In this document: piece by piece, positions 1 through 9,836 of the stretch
Layout of the letters: every line of letters begins with the position of its first letter
Position numbering within the stretch: the stretch's first letter is position 1
Source: Cupriavidus pinatubonensis
GTDB taxonomy: Bacteria; Pseudomonadota; Gammaproteobacteria; Burkholderiales; Burkholderiaceae
Assembly (NCBI RefSeq): GCF_019602855.1
Contig: NZ_CP080766.1
Location: 2,170,001 to 2,234,000, forward strand
Length of the DNA stretch: 64,000 nucleotides
Reading direction: 5' to 3'
Translations under genes and position numbers: made by a program
Notes under the pieces: model-generated
What the model saw: the letters and a program-made list of their open reading frames with translations, nothing else
Databases searched by the model: none
What the model was told of the DNA's origin: nothing

Positions 1-888
1 CTGACGGAACGGCGGATGCACGCCCGCTTGCATCAGCGCGGTCGCGACGGCTTCGCCGAGGCCGCCGATCACGGTATGGTTCTCCGCGACCACGACCAGC
101 CGGCCTGAACGCCTGGCTTCGCGCACGATGGTCTCGGTGTCGAGCGGCTTGATCGTCGGCACATGCAGCACCGCCACGCCGACGCGATCCTTCTCGAGTG
201 CCTTGGCCACTTCAAGCGCCCGCATGGTCATGATGCCCGACGAGATCACGAGCACATCGGCGCCGTCGCGCAGCAGTTTTGCCTTGCCGAGCTCGAACTT
301 GTAGTCGTACTCGTCGAGTACCACCGGCACATTGCCGCGCAGCAACCGCGCGTACACCGGGCCCGCATGGGCCGCGATGGCGGGAACCATCTGCTCGATG
401 TCGGTGGCGTCGCACGGGTCGATCACCGTCATGTTGGGCATGGCGCGCATGAGCGCCAGGTCTTCGGCGGCCTGATGGCTCGGTCCGTAGCCCGTGGTGA
501 GGCCCGGCAGCGCGCAGACGATCTTCACGTCGAGGTTGTCCTCGGCGATGGTCTGGTGCATGAAGTCATAGGCACGGCGCGTGGCGAACACCGCGTACGT
601 GGTCACGAACGGTTGCGCGCCTTCATGCGCGAAGCCCGCGGCCGCGCCCATCAGCAGCTGCTCGGCCATGCCCATCTGGTAGTAGCGCTCGGGGAATGCC
701 TGCGCCAGGATATGCAGGTCGGTGTATTTGCCGAGGTCGGCAGTCATGCCGATCACGTTGGACTTCTGCTTTGCGAGTTCCACCAGCGCGTGGCCGAACG
801 GGGCCGAACGTGTCGCCTGTCCTTCACCGGCGATCGAGGCGATCATTGCCGAGGTCTTCAGCTTCGGCTTGCCATTGTTGCTGCTCAT
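1..888 (-). CDS. Split transketolase, C-terminal subunit (partial)
   Basis: Second polypeptide of a two-gene transketolase. It would carry the pyrimidine-binding and C-terminal domains and form the thiamine-diphosphate active site with the N-terminal subunit encoded just upstream. 296 residues are visible; the gene runs off the left edge, so a few dozen residues are missing against the usual 310-330. The motif MGMAEQ (around residue 84) holds the Glu that activates the cofactor in this family. Its ATG overlaps the stop codon of the upstream gene (ATGA, 885-888), which implies translational coupling. The family assignment is firm. The sugar or keto-acid substrate cannot be told; neighbours (SDR, MFS permease, LysR) suggest catabolism rather than the housekeeping pentose phosphate pathway. 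Confidence 0.9.
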   Translation of the reverse strand, partial: MSSNNGKPKLKTSAMIASIAGEGQATRSAPFGHALVELAKQKSNVIGMTADLGKYTDLHILAQAFPERYYQMGMAEQLLMGAAAGFAHEGAQPFVTTYAVFATRRAYDFMHQTIAEDNLDVKIVCALPGLTTGYGPSHQAAEDLALMRAMPNMTVIDPCDATDIEQMVPAIAAHAGPVYARLLRGNVPVVLDEYDYKFELGKAKLLRDGADVLVISSGIMTMRALEVAKALEKDRVGVAVLHVPTIKPLDTETIVREARRSGRLVVVAENHTVIGGLGEAVATALMQAGVHPPFRQ

Positions 889-1730
889 GCTTGTCTCCCG
901 GCTTCCAGAGCCTGCAGGGCGAGTTGCCATTCGTGGGCATCGACCCGGATGAAGTGATTCTTTTCGCGTTGTTCGAGGAACGGCACGCCGCAACCCATGC
1001 GCGTGTCGCAGACGATCATGCGCGGTTGTTCGCCCGGATGCTTGCGTGCGGTATCGAAGGCCGCCGCGACCGCGTCGATGTCGTTGCCGTCGACGCGCTG
1101 CGTGAACCAGCCGAAGGCCTGCAGCTTTTCGACCAGCGGCTCGAACGCCATGATCTGGCTGGACGGGCCATCGGCCTGCTGGTTGTTGACGTCGACGATG
1201 CCGATCAGGTTGTCGAGCTTCCAGTGGCTGGCCGACTGGATGCCTTCCCAGATCGCGCCTTCATCGAGTTCGCCGTCGGAGAACAGCGTGTAGACGAACG
1301 CATCCGATCCCTTGCGCTTGAGGCCGAGGCAGCGGCCCACGGCAATGGTCAGGCCCTGGCCCAGCGAGCCGCCGGACATCTCCATGCCCGGCGTGTAGCT
1401 GGCCATGCCGGACATGGGCAGGCGGCTGTCGTCGCTGCCATACGTTTCGAGTTCCTCCATCGGCAGGATGCCGGCTTCGAGCAGCGCGGCGTACAAAGCG
1501 ATCGCATAGTGCCCGTTGGACAGCAGGAAGCGATCGCGCCCTTCCCAGTCCGGCTCTTCCGCGCGGTAGCGCATGGCGCCGAAGTAGGCGACGGCCAGGA
1601 CATCGGCGATATCGAGCGCCTGCCCAATGTAGCCTTGTCCCTGCACTTCGCCCATCAGCAGGGCGTTGCGCCGGATGCGGTAGGCGCGTTCGGCGAGGGG
1701 CACGGCCACCTCGTTGGTTGCGTAATGCAT
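885..1730 (-). CDS. Split transketolase, N-terminal subunit
   Basis: 281-residue thiamine-diphosphate-binding half of a split transketolase. The start is the ATG at 1730, which follows AGGAGACAAC; an open frame extends further upstream but has no family similarity. SNGHYAIALYAAL and the stretch from SDGELDEG to VDVNNQ are the substrate-side and Mg-ThDP motifs; the usual GDG reads SDG here, as in many split enzymes. GGSLGQG is also present. The gene ends in the four-base overlap ATGA with the C-terminal subunit. It sits 58 bases downstream of the permease gene and shares its ribosome-binding leader (AGGAGACAA), consistent with one transcript through 3951-1. Confidence 0.9.
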   Translation of the reverse strand: MHYATNEVAVPLAERAYRIRRNALLMGEVQGQGYIGQALDIADVLAVAYFGAMRYRAEEPDWEGRDRFLLSNGHYAIALYAALLEAGILPMEELETYGSDDSRLPMSGMASYTPGMEMSGGSLGQGLTIAVGRCLGLKRKGSDAFVYTLFSDGELDEGAIWEGIQSASHWKLDNLIGIVDVNNQQADGPSSQIMAFEPLVEKLQAFGWFTQRVDGNDIDAVAAAFDTARKHPGEQPRMIVCDTRMGCGVPFLEQREKNHFIRVDAHEWQLALQALEAGRQA

Positions 1731-1788
1731 GTTGTCTCCTGTGGATTGGGTAGTCGGAGCGAAGGGAAAGCCTGTGTACATGGCTGGC

Positions 1789-3117
1789 TCAGCGGTTGAC
1801 CGATCTGGCCGGCACGAGGAAGACGAGCAGTGCACCCACGACCACCGTGGCCGAGATGAAAAGCAGGCCCGCGGTCGACTTGCCCGTCAGGTCGTTGAGC
1901 CAACCCACGATGGCGGGCGAGAAGAATCCCGCCAGGTTGGCGACGCAGTTGACCGCCGCGATGCCTGCCGCCGCCGACATGCCGCCCAGCAGCGCAGTCG
2001 GCAGCGCCCAGAACTGCGAGGACGAGGCCAGGATGCCGGCTGCCGCCACGCACAGGCACAGCAGCGAAGCTTCCACGCCGCCCAGCAGCGGCAGCGTTGC
2101 GAAGCCCGCTGCCGACACCAGCATCGGCACAGCCAGATGCAAGCGACGCTCGCGTCGACGGTCCGCGCTTGCGCCGATCAGCGGCAGCGCGACGATGGCG
2201 CAGAGATAGGGCAGCGCCGTGAAGATGCCAACCCACAGCGGATCAGCCACGCCGGACTTGCGGATGATCGTCGGCAGCCAGAAGGTCAGCCCATACTGCC
2301 CGAGTACGACGCAGAAGTAGATAGCAGCCATCAGCCACAGGCGCCGGTCGGCCAGGAACGCGCGGATCGACAGATGCACGTGCTTCTGTGCGTTGTCCCC
2401 TTCGATGTTGCGCTCCAGCAGCGCCTTCTCGGCGTCGGTCAGCCACTTCGCGCTGCGGATGCCGTTGTCGAGGTAGAGCAGGATGGCGACGCCGAGTACC
2501 AGCGAGGGCAGCGCCTCGATCAGGAACAGCCACTTCCAGCCATCCATGCCTGCAGTACCCTGGAATGCGTGCAGGATGTAGCCCGAGAGCGGCCCGCCCA
2601 CGATGCCGGCGAGCGGAATCGCCATGAAGAACATCGACAGTGCCTTGGCGCGCCGCTCGGACGGGAACCAGTACGTCATGTACAGGATCACGCCCGGGGC
2701 GAAGCCCGCCTCGGCGACGCCGAGAAGGAAGCGCAGGACGTAGAACTGCGTGGGCGTGCTGACAAAGGCAAAGCTCGCGGAGATCACTGCCCAGGTCAGC
2801 ATGATGCGGGCCAGCCATTTTTTGGCGCCGACCTTGTGCAGGATGACGTTGCTCGGAACCTCGAAGATGAAGTAGCCGAGGAAGAAGATGCCGGCCCCGA
2901 GGCCATAGATGGTCTCGCTGAAGTGCAGGTCGTTGAGCATCTGCAGCTTGGCGAAGCCGACGTTGACCCGGTCCAGATACGCACCGAGGTAGCACAGCAT
3001 CAGGAACGGTATGAGCCGGCGAACGACCTTGGCGTAGGTGCTGGACTCGAACGTGGCCGCATCGACGTGCGGCGTCGCTTCGCCCGCGATGGGCGAAGTG
3101 GCGTACTTGGTCTTCAT
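1789..3117 (-). CDS. MFS transporter, anion:cation symporter family
   Basis: 442-residue inner-membrane permease with about twelve hydrophobic segments and a central cytoplasmic loop (about residues 195-235). Residues 30-60 (CYLGAYLDRVNVGFAKLQM) are typical of the anion:cation symporter branch of the major facilitator superfamily, whose members import organic acids such as phthalate, tartrate, glucarate or hexuronates. The ATG at 3117 follows GCAGGAGACAACA. Co-directional with the split transketolase and SDR, so it probably imports the cluster's substrate, likely a sugar acid or other carboxylate. That substrate is inferred only from family and context. Confidence 0.88.
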   Translation of the reverse strand: MKTKYATSPIAGEATPHVDAATFESSTYAKVVRRLIPFLMLCYLGAYLDRVNVGFAKLQMLNDLHFSETIYGLGAGIFFLGYFIFEVPSNVILHKVGAKKWLARIMLTWAVISASFAFVSTPTQFYVLRFLLGVAEAGFAPGVILYMTYWFPSERRAKALSMFFMAIPLAGIVGGPLSGYILHAFQGTAGMDGWKWLFLIEALPSLVLGVAILLYLDNGIRSAKWLTDAEKALLERNIEGDNAQKHVHLSIRAFLADRRLWLMAAIYFCVVLGQYGLTFWLPTIIRKSGVADPLWVGIFTALPYLCAIVALPLIGASADRRRERRLHLAVPMLVSAAGFATLPLLGGVEASLLCLCVAAAGILASSSQFWALPTALLGGMSAAAGIAAVNCVANLAGFFSPAIVGWLNDLTGKSTAGLLFISATVVVGALLVFLVPARSVNR

Positions 3118-3201
3118 TGTTGTCTCCTGCCATGTGCGCCGGAAGTCTCCGGCTGCACGGGCGTCTGATGGTCCGCCTCTGTGGGCGGCTTCAATGGAAA
3201 T

Positions 3202-3951
3202 TTAGTGGATCAGCATGCCGCCGTTGACATCGAGCGTGATGCCAGTCAGGTAGCTCGACAAGTCGCTCGCGAGGAACAGGCAAGCGTTGGCGACATCGCC
3301 GGCATCGCCAAGGCGGCCCAGCGGAATGCCCTTGATGATGTCGGCGCGCATGTCCGCCGTCAGCTTGTCGCCGGTGATGTCGGTCTGGATCAGCCCCGGC
3401 GTGATCGAGTTCACGCGGATGCCGTCGCCGCCGAACTCGCGCGCCATGGCCCGCGCCAGGCCCAGCACTCCCGCCTTGGCCGCGCTGTAGTGCGGGCCAC
3501 CGAAGATCCCGCCGCCGCGCTGCGCCGACACCGAGGACATGCAGACGATGCTTCCGCGCTTCTGCTCCTTCATCTGCGGCAGCACCGCCTGCGACATGTA
3601 CAGCGTGCCGCGCAGGTTGACGTCGACCACGGCGTCGAAGTTGGCCGCCTGGATGTCGAGCGTGCGTAGCGGCTGCGTGATGCCGGCGTTATTCACGAGG
3701 CCGTCGATGCGGCCAAAGCGTTCGACCACCGCCAGCGCGGCGCGCTCGCAAGCGGCCTTGTCCGTGACGTCGCAGGCCAGCCCGAGATGGCGCGGGCCGA
3801 GTTCGGCGGCGGCAGACTGGGCCTCTTCGAGCTTGAGGTCGAGGATCACGACATGGGCGCCCTGCGCGGACAGCGCGCGCGCAGTGGCTTTGCCGATGCC
3901 GCGCGGGGAAGCGGCCCCAGTGACGATGATGACTTTGTTTTCGACCAGCAT
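3202..3951 (-). CDS. SDR family NAD(P)-dependent oxidoreductase
   Basis: 249-residue classical short-chain dehydrogenase. The Rossmann motif near the N terminus reads TGAASPRGIGKA, two residues longer than the usual TGxxxGIG. NNAG (about residue 86), a catalytic Ser in MSSVSA and YSAAK follow, and the C terminus LDVNGGMLIH is typical of the FabG-like group. The start is the ATG at 3951 with AGGAGACAAGGA in front; the open frame continues upstream without similarity. As first gene of the permease-transketolase run it probably oxidises or reduces a polyol or keto intermediate before the transketolase step. Substrate unknown. Confidence 0.88.
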   Translation of the reverse strand: MLVENKVIIVTGAASPRGIGKATARALSAQGAHVVILDLKLEEAQSAAAELGPRHLGLACDVTDKAACERAALAVVERFGRIDGLVNNAGITQPLRTLDIQAANFDAVVDVNLRGTLYMSQAVLPQMKEQKRGSIVCMSSVSAQRGGGIFGGPHYSAAKAGVLGLARAMAREFGGDGIRVNSITPGLIQTDITGDKLTADMRADIIKGIPLGRLGDAGDVANACLFLASDLSSYLTGITLDVNGGMLIH

Positions 3952-4121
3952 TCCTTGTCTCCTGACTGTTGAAATGATGGGTCGAGTTTGGGCGACGGCG
4001 AGCGCCCGATCAACGCGGTCCGCCTCAACTATGCCTGAGAAATTTTCAGTTATCGGCTGATCCGGCGGGCATGGGAGGTGGCTCATCAGGCGCACTGGTG
4101 CACCTGCCCGAGCCGGTACCG

Positions 4122-5012
4122 TCACAAGTCGTCGGCGAGCAGTTCGCGGTCGATCCAGGCAAGGAACCGCGCGACGCGGGGCAGGTCGCCGTTCTGCGCG
4201 GGATAGACGACGTGATGCGCGCCGACCTCCACTGCGTGGGTCGGGTCCAGCACGGGCACCAGCCGGCCGCTGCGCAGCAGCACCGAAGCCAGCAGCGTGC
4301 TTTCGAGGGCCACGCCAAGGCCAAGCGCCGCAGTTTCGAGCGACATGTAGGACCGGTCGAACGAGAAGTCGAAGGTCTTGCGCACATGGTTGATGCCAAA
4401 CCGCGCGAACCATTGCTGCCATTGAACCAGCGGGGTTTCGGAGCAGATCAGGCGCTGCCCGAGCAGGTCTTGCGGCGTCTGGATGCCGTGCTGGCGCAGG
4501 TAATCCGCGGAGGCCAGCGGCGCGATGAATTCCTTGCGCAGCGTCTTGACCTGGAGGTCGCGCCAGTGCGCGTAGCCGTGCCGGATGTCGACATCATAGA
4601 AGCCGCTCGTGAACGATATGTCCTCATACGAGCACGACAGGTTCAGCCGGATGTCGCCGTGCTCGGCCTGGAACGACGCCAGCCGCGGCAGCAGCCACAT
4701 AAGCCCGAAGCTCGGACTCGAATGCACGCGGAGGATTTCCACGTCGGGCTGGCTCGAAGCGCGTTCGGTCGCACGATTCAGGTCGGCCAGCGCGCCAGTC
4801 ACCTCGCGCAGGTACTGTTCGCCCACCGGCGTCAGCACCAGTCCGCGTCCCTGTCGGAAGAACAGCGGTCGCCCGATCACCGATTCCAGGTTGCTGATCT
4901 GATGGCTTACGGCGGAGGCCGTCAGGCCCAGCTCTTCCGCCGCGCGGCTGACGCTCTTGGTTCGTGCAACGCTTTCGAAGGCGATGACGGCCTTCATCGG
5001 TGGAATGCGCAT
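4122..5012 (-). CDS. LysR family transcriptional regulator (GcvA-like)
   Basis: 296-residue LysR regulator. The N-terminal winged HTH (residues 5-62, including SVSRAAEELGLTASAVSHQI) and the LESVIGRPLFFRQGRGLVLTPVG segment place it in the GcvA/AmpR-like branch. The remainder is the effector-binding domain. It lies on the same strand as and 170 bases upstream of the SDR gene, so it is likely the regulator of the SDR-permease-transketolase cluster and may be co-transcribed. The 170-base gap contains no clear operator I could identify. Effector unknown. Confidence 0.88.
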   Translation of the reverse strand: MRIPPMKAVIAFESVARTKSVSRAAEELGLTASAVSHQISNLESVIGRPLFFRQGRGLVLTPVGEQYLREVTGALADLNRATERASSQPDVEILRVHSSPSFGLMWLLPRLASFQAEHGDIRLNLSCSYEDISFTSGFYDVDIRHGYAHWRDLQVKTLRKEFIAPLASADYLRQHGIQTPQDLLGQRLICSETPLVQWQQWFARFGINHVRKTFDFSFDRSYMSLETAALGLGVALESTLLASVLLRSGRLVPVLDPTHAVEVGAHHVVYPAQNGDLPRVARFLAWIDRELLADDL

Positions 5013-5104
5013 GTCTGCAGTACAGGCCCGGAAGGCGGCGATGGTTTCCTGAGGATTGCGGCATTCTACTTCCGCGGCTCGTCAGGCGGCGCGCGACGGC
5101 TGCA

Positions 5105-6322
5105 TCAACGTGCATCGGTGCCCATGGCACCGATGACGATGCGCACATCTCCGGTACCGATCCGCACAGGACCCACCTGGCCCACGAGATCCCCCGCCTG
5201 CGGCATCGCATTGCCGCTTGCCGAAATGCGCGCCTCCACCATGACTTGTTCCTGTCCCGACAGCTTGCGCTCGGGCGTGAGCGCAAGCGAATCGTCCAGT
5301 GTGAAATGCAGCGGCAGGTTGCGAACGGTCCGGCGCAGCACGGCCAGCGGCATGCGCGAACCATCGACGGTGCGCGCATAGACAAAGACTGTTTCATCGG
5401 GACCGGGCTTGCGGCTGGCATCGGGCGCGAGTGTGACGGTTCCGCTGATGCTGCCGTGGGTGGCTACGGACGCCCTGGTGTCGCCACGCGCCGCAGCCAG
5501 GTTGGCCGCGACCCGTGCGGCGGTCTGCGAATCCGGCGGCAGCAGACGATAGAGGTGTTCCCAATAGCTGATGGCCTGAGCGGTCTCGCCGCGTTCGGCG
5601 GCTGCGCTCGCGGCCAGCGCCAGGCCCTTCGGGTCATCAGCATCGAGCGCGAGCGCGCGCTGGATCTGCTCAGTCGCCGGTCCTTCGAGCGAGCCGCCAT
5701 TGAGGCTGGCGAGCACATCGGCATAGTCGGAGCGCAGTGCCGCCACGTCGGGCGCAAGGACAACCGCCTTTGCGTAAGCCGCGGCGGCATCGTCGTAGCG
5801 CTGCAGCGCAGTGTAGGAACGCGCGAGCATGGACCACCCCTCGGGATCCTCAGGCTTGTCGTGCAGGCGTGTCGCGAGCTGGTTCACCATGCCTTCGATC
5901 TGCGCGACGCTGAGTTCGTGCTGGCCGTCTTCGATGCCGTGCATGTCGCTGGCATTCCAGAGCGCGACGGGGTTGCCGAGATGCAGGTAGAGCAAGATGG
6001 CTGCGCTTGGCAGCACGGCGAGCAAGGCCGCGGCGAGCAACGTGGATGAACGCTGGCTGCGCACCGTGATGGATTGGTCACCCGTGTCGTCGAGCAGGCG
6101 GCGAGCAAGCTCGTTGCGCGCGTCCGCATGGCCTGCAGGGCTCAGCGTGCCGGCGCGCAGATCGGTGTCGAGTTCGCTGAGCTGGTCACGGTATATCTCG
6201 CGCAACGCCGGGACAGGGCGGTCCGAGACGGTTGTGCCGGAGGAATGGCGCAATAGCGGCCATAACAGACCCGCCATGGTCACGGCCATCAACGCTGCGG
6301 CAAGGAACCAGAAGGTCGTCAT
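5105..6322 (-). CDS. ccmI: Cytochrome c maturation protein CcmI
   Basis: 405-residue inner-membrane CcmI (CycH), the apocytochrome c chaperone of System I. Two hydrophobic segments (residues 3-22 and about 92-112) flank a cytoplasmic loop with the CcmI-typical LREIYRDQLSELDTDLRAG. The periplasmic part has TPR-like repeats (WSMLARSYTALQRYDDAAAAY) and a C-terminal domain that in this family binds the C-terminal helix of apocytochromes. Last gene of the nap-ccm operon; its ATG overlaps the ccmH stop (ATGA, 6319-6322). It presents apocytochrome, including NapB and NapC, to CcmF/CcmH for haem ligation. Confidence 0.93.
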   Translation of the reverse strand: MTTFWFLAAALMAVTMAGLLWPLLRHSSGTTVSDRPVPALREIYRDQLSELDTDLRAGTLSPAGHADARNELARRLLDDTGDQSITVRSQRSSTLLAAALLAVLPSAAILLYLHLGNPVALWNASDMHGIEDGQHELSVAQIEGMVNQLATRLHDKPEDPEGWSMLARSYTALQRYDDAAAAYAKAVVLAPDVAALRSDYADVLASLNGGSLEGPATEQIQRALALDADDPKGLALAASAAAERGETAQAISYWEHLYRLLPPDSQTAARVAANLAAARGDTRASVATHGSISGTVTLAPDASRKPGPDETVFVYARTVDGSRMPLAVLRRTVRNLPLHFTLDDSLALTPERKLSGQEQVMVEARISASGNAMPQAGDLVGQVGPVRIGTGDVRIVIGAMGTDAR

Positions 6323-6810
6323 GGCGGCGATAACGGTGGCAACGTGTCGATCGAACGCGGGGACCGCTGCGGTGGCTGTTCATCAAGCAACTCCGCCAGC
6401 CTGCGGCGTTCGGCGTCGTCCAGGGGACCCGCGGGTGCAACGCGGCGCGCGCGGGGGCGCCACAGGGCCGCCAGCACGACGAGCAACAACAGCAGCGGGC
6501 CAAACCACAGCAGCCAGGTCAGCGGCTTCAGCGGCGGCTTGTAGAGCACGAAATCGCCGTAGCGCTGCACGAGATACTGCTTCACGGCTTCGTCGCTGGC
6601 GCCCTGCCTTAGTTGCTCGCGGATCTGCCGGCGCAGGTCGACGGCTAGCTCTGCGTTGGAGTCGGCCAGCGTCTGGTTCTGGCAGACGAGGCAGCGCAGT
6701 TGCTCGGAGAGCGCGTGGACGCGTGCGTCGAGTTCTGCGTCGGTGAGCGGTGCGGCAATGGCACGCAGCGAGAGCGCCAGCACGCAGCACGCGAGCGTCG
6801 GCCTACGCAT
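6319..6810 (-). CDS. ccmH: Cytochrome c maturation protein CcmH
   Basis: 163-residue membrane-anchored thiol-disulfide protein. A signal sequence (residues 1-20) precedes the periplasmic three-helix domain with the family signature LRCLVCQNQ; the active Cys pair is C40 and C43. A single transmembrane helix follows at about 98-117, then a charged tail. It reduces or holds the CXXCH thiols of apocytochrome c before haem attachment. The start overlaps the end of ccmG by eight bases and the stop overlaps the ccmI start by four, in keeping with the coupled layout of the cluster. Confidence 0.95.
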   Translation of the reverse strand: MRRPTLACCVLALSLRAIAAPLTDAELDARVHALSEQLRCLVCQNQTLADSNAELAVDLRRQIREQLRQGASDEAVKQYLVQRYGDFVLYKPPLKPLTWLLWFGPLLLLLVVLAALWRPRARRVAPAGPLDDAERRRLAELLDEQPPQRSPRSIDTLPPLSPP

Positions 6811-7342
6811 GGCCGTCCCCCTTCTGCAGAGATTCCAGCAACGGGATCAGCTTGCGCTCCAGCACCTCCTGCGTCACCGGACCGACCTGCTTGTAGCGAA
6901 TCACGCCGGCCTTGTCGATAACAAAGGTCTCCGGCACGCCATACACGCCGAAGTCGATGCCTACGCGCCCGTCGGCATCGACCAGCGACGCCGCATACGG
7001 ATTGCCCATGCGCCGCAGCCAGTCGCGCGCGGCGCTGTCCTGATCCTTGTAGTTGAGCCCGTACAGCGGCACGCGCGAGCGCGCCGCGAAGTCGACGAGC
7101 ACCGGATGCTCAGCGCGGCACGCTGTGCACCACGATGCCCAGACATTGAGCAACCACACCTTGCCGCGCAGATCAGCCGCGCCGAGCTTCTGGCCGTCCT
7201 CGTCAAGCACCGGCAGCACGAATGCTGGCGCGGGCTTGCCGACCAGTGGCGACGGGAGCTCGCGCGGATCGTGGCGCAAGCCCGCGGCCAGCGCCACAGC
7301 GAGCGCCAGGAACACCGCAAGCGGCAGCAGGAAGCGCGTCAT
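6803..7342 (-). CDS. ccmG: Thiol:disulfide interchange protein CcmG/DsbE
   Basis: 179-residue periplasmic thioredoxin-fold protein tethered by an N-terminal helix (residues 3-21). The redox motif is W71-C72-T-A-C75, matching the WCxxC of the CcmG/DsbE family; GVYGVPETFVIDKAG supplies the cis-proline loop. It passes reducing equivalents from CcdA/DsbD to CcmH and apocytochrome c. It shares ATGA with the end of ccmF (7339-7342) and overlaps ccmH by eight bases. Confidence 0.95.
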   Translation of the reverse strand: MTRFLLPLAVFLALAVALAAGLRHDPRELPSPLVGKPAPAFVLPVLDEDGQKLGAADLRGKVWLLNVWASWCTACRAEHPVLVDFAARSRVPLYGLNYKDQDSAARDWLRRMGNPYAASLVDADGRVGIDFGVYGVPETFVIDKAGVIRYKQVGPVTQEVLERKLIPLLESLQKGDGHA

Positions 7343-9360
7343 GCCTGCGTCTCCTCGCTGCCAGCGAGCGCCAGTGCGGGCGCCTGAGGCTGGGGGACAT
7401 TCGCTTCCGGTGCCACAGCGCTGGCAGCCTGCCGGTGCAGCCGGTAGCGCCGGTCACAGGCCGCGAGCAGCCCGCCGATCGCCATCAGCACGCACCCGCC
7501 CCAGATCCAGTCGACGAACGGCTTGACGTGGATGCGCACGGCCCAGCGGCCTTCGCCGAGCGATTCGCCGAGCGCCACGTAGAGATCGCGTGTGAAGCCG
7601 CTGTCGATGGCGGCCTCGGTGGTCGGCATGTCCTGGCTGCGGTAGATGCGGCGTTCGGGCATCAGCGTGGTGATCGTCTTGCCGTGGCGCGACACGCTGA
7701 TGATGCCGCGCAGCGCTTCGTAGTTCGGGCCCGTGGCGGAACTGACGCCGCCGAAGCGGAAGTCATGATCGCCGACGGCGACGGTCTCGCCGGGCTGCAT
7801 CGGCAGCTCACGCAGGCTTTCCTGGCTGCTCACGAGCGTCACGCCCGCGATGAACACGCCCACGCCAAGGTGAGCCAGCAGCATGCCGAAATAGCCGGCC
7901 GGCAGTTGCCGCAGCGCGGCCAGCCGGCGTCCGCGCTGGTTGCGCAGCCTTGCGGCCACGCTGGCGGCCGCGCTCGCAGCGCACCAGGCCGCGAGTAGCA
8001 AGCCAAGTCCGGTCAGTGCCGATGCATTGCGCAGGATCAGCAGCAGGCCGACACCAATGGCGATGCTGGCCGCGGCTGCCCAGCGCAGCCGGCGCGCCAT
8101 GTCCGGCAAGTCGCCCTGCCGCCAGCGCGCGAGCGGCGCGGCGCCCATCAGCAGCACGGCGGGCGCCATCAGGGGCACGAAGACCTGCTCGAAGTAGGCC
8201 GGGCCCACCGAGATCTTGCCGAGACCGAGCACATCGACCAGCAGTGGGTAGAGCGTGCCCAGCAGCACCGTCGCCGCCGCGATGGCCAGCAGCACATTGT
8301 TGGCGAGCAGGAAAGTTTCCCGCGACAGCAGGCTGAACGCCGTGCGCCGAGCGAGTCGCGGCGCGCGCCATGCAAACAGCGCGAGCGCCAGGCCGGTCAC
8401 AAGACCCAGCAGCGCGAGGATGAAGATGCCGCGCTTCGGGTCGACGGCGAACGCGTGGACCGAGGTCAGCACACCCGAGCGGACCAGGAAGGTGCCGAGC
8501 AAGCTCAGCGAGAACGTGAAGATCGCGAGCAGCGCGGTCCAGGCGCGGAACGCGCCGCGTTTCTCCGTCACCGCGAGCGAATGCATCAGCGCCGTGCCGG
8601 CGAGCCACGGCATGAACGATGCATTCTCGACCGGATCCCAGAACCACCAGCCGCCCCAGCCCAGCTCGTAGTAGGCCCATGCGCTGCCAAGCATGATGCC
8701 GAGCGTCAGGAACATCCAGGCCACCGTGGTCCACGGCCGCGCCCAGCGTGCCCACGCGGCGTCGAGGCGCCCTTCGAGCAGCGCCGCGACGGCAAAGGAA
8801 AAGGTCACGGCAAAGCCGACGTATCCCATGTAAAGCATGGGCGGATGGAACACCATGCCGGGGTCCTGCAGCAGCGGGTTAAGGTCCCGACCGGCCATTG
8901 CCGGCGGCAGCAGGCGGATGAACGGATTGGACGCGAACAGCAGGAACAGCAGCAAGCCACTGCTGATGGCGCCCATCACGCCGAGCACGCGTGCGACCAC
9001 GGGCAGCGGGAGGCGGCGGCTGAACACCGAGACCGCGAGGGACCACAGCGCCAGCATCAGCGTCCACAGCAGCATCGAGCCCTCATGTCCCCCCCAGACG
9101 GCGGCCAGCCGGTAGGCGAGCGGCAGGTCGCTGTTCGAATTTGCGGCGACGTAGCGCACGCTGAAGTCATTGCCCGCGAAGGCCAGCGTCAGTGTCACGT
9201 AGGCCAGCACTATCAACGCGCACTGCACGCGCGCTGCAGGCCTGGCGACAGACATCCACGCCGCATTGGCACGCGCCGCGCCGGCCAGCGGCAGCAGAGC
9301 CTGCATCATGGCGGCCAACAGCGCCACGATCAATGCAAAGTGTCCGAGTTCCGGGATCAT
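7339..9360 (-). CDS. ccmF: Haem lyase subunit CcmF
   Basis: 673-residue polytopic membrane protein with about fifteen hydrophobic segments, the normal size for CcmF. The tryptophan-rich WWD domain is clear in [25 protein letters not shown] (about residues 234-258 in two runs), and conserved periplasmic His residues ([26 protein letters not shown]) are present. CcmF accepts haem from holo-CcmE and ligates it to apocytochrome c with CcmH/CcmI. Both ends form ATGA overlaps, with ccmE upstream and ccmG downstream. No truncation is visible. Confidence 0.96.
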   Translation of the reverse strand: MIPELGHFALIVALLAAMMQALLPLAGAARANAAWMSVARPAARVQCALIVLAYVTLTLAFAGNDFSVRYVAANSNSDLPLAYRLAAVWGGHEGSMLLWTLMLALWSLAVSVFSRRLPLPVVARVLGVMGAISSGLLLFLLFASNPFIRLLPPAMAGRDLNPLLQDPGMVFHPPMLYMGYVGFAVTFSFAVAALLEGRLDAAWARWARPWTTVAWMFLTLGIMLGSAWAYYELGWGGWWFWDPVENASFMPWLAGTALMHSLAVTEKRGAFRAWTALLAIFTFSLSLLGTFLVRSGVLTSVHAFAVDPKRGIFILALLGLVTGLALALFAWRAPRLARRTAFSLLSRETFLLANNVLLAIAAATVLLGTLYPLLVDVLGLGKISVGPAYFEQVFVPLMAPAVLLMGAAPLARWRQGDLPDMARRLRWAAAASIAIGVGLLLILRNASALTGLGLLLAAWCAASAAASVAARLRNQRGRRLAALRQLPAGYFGMLLAHLGVGVFIAGVTLVSSQESLRELPMQPGETVAVGDHDFRFGGVSSATGPNYEALRGIISVSRHGKTITTLMPERRIYRSQDMPTTEAAIDSGFTRDLYVALGESLGEGRWAVRIHVKPFVDWIWGGCVLMAIGGLLAACDRRYRLHRQAASAVAPEANVPQPQAPALALAGSEETQA

Positions 9361-9836
9361 CGCTGCGTCTCCCGTTCGCCTTCCGCTAACTGGCTCGCCA
9401 TGCGGCGGTTGACCTGTTCCGCCTGCTTCAGCGCATCGGCGGCTTCGGGCGGCATGTAGTTTTCATCGTGCTTGGCCAGTACCTCGCTGGCGACGAAGGT
9501 GCCGCTGCGGTCTAGCGTGCCACGCGCGACCACGCCCTTGCCTTCGCGGAACAGGTCCGGCAACAGGCCGCGATAGACCACCGGAACTTCGCGCGCCTTG
9601 TCGGTGACGATGAAGCGGACGGTCATGCCGTCGCCTTCACGGCGAATGGAGCCGGGCGCGACGAGACCGCCGAGCCGGAAGCTTCGCGAAGCCGGCGCCT
9701 CGTGCGCGGCAACCTGGCTCGGGCTGAAGAAGAACACGAGGTTCGAGCGAAATGCATTGAGCACGAGCGCGAGCGCGATGCCCGCGCAGGCCAGCGCGGC
9801 CAGCAGCATGCCCAGGCGGCGCTGGCGCGGCGTCAT
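9357..9836 (-). CDS. ccmE: Haem chaperone CcmE
   Basis: 159-residue periplasmic OB-fold haem chaperone with one N-terminal membrane anchor (about residues 8-28). The haem-binding motif [12 protein letters not shown] places the covalently haem-binding His at H123 and the conserved Tyr at Y127, the HxxxY type rather than the Cys variant of some archaea and deltaproteobacteria. The tail after the motif is flexible and charged. ATGA overlaps join it to ccmD (9833-9836) and ccmF (9357-9360). Confidence 0.95.
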   Translation of the reverse strand: MTPRQRRLGMLLAALACAGIALALVLNAFRSNLVFFFSPSQVAAHEAPASRSFRLGGLVAPGSIRREGDGMTVRFIVTDKAREVPVVYRGLLPDLFREGKGVVARGTLDRSGTFVASEVLAKHDENYMPPEAADALKQAEQVNRRMASQLAEGERETQR

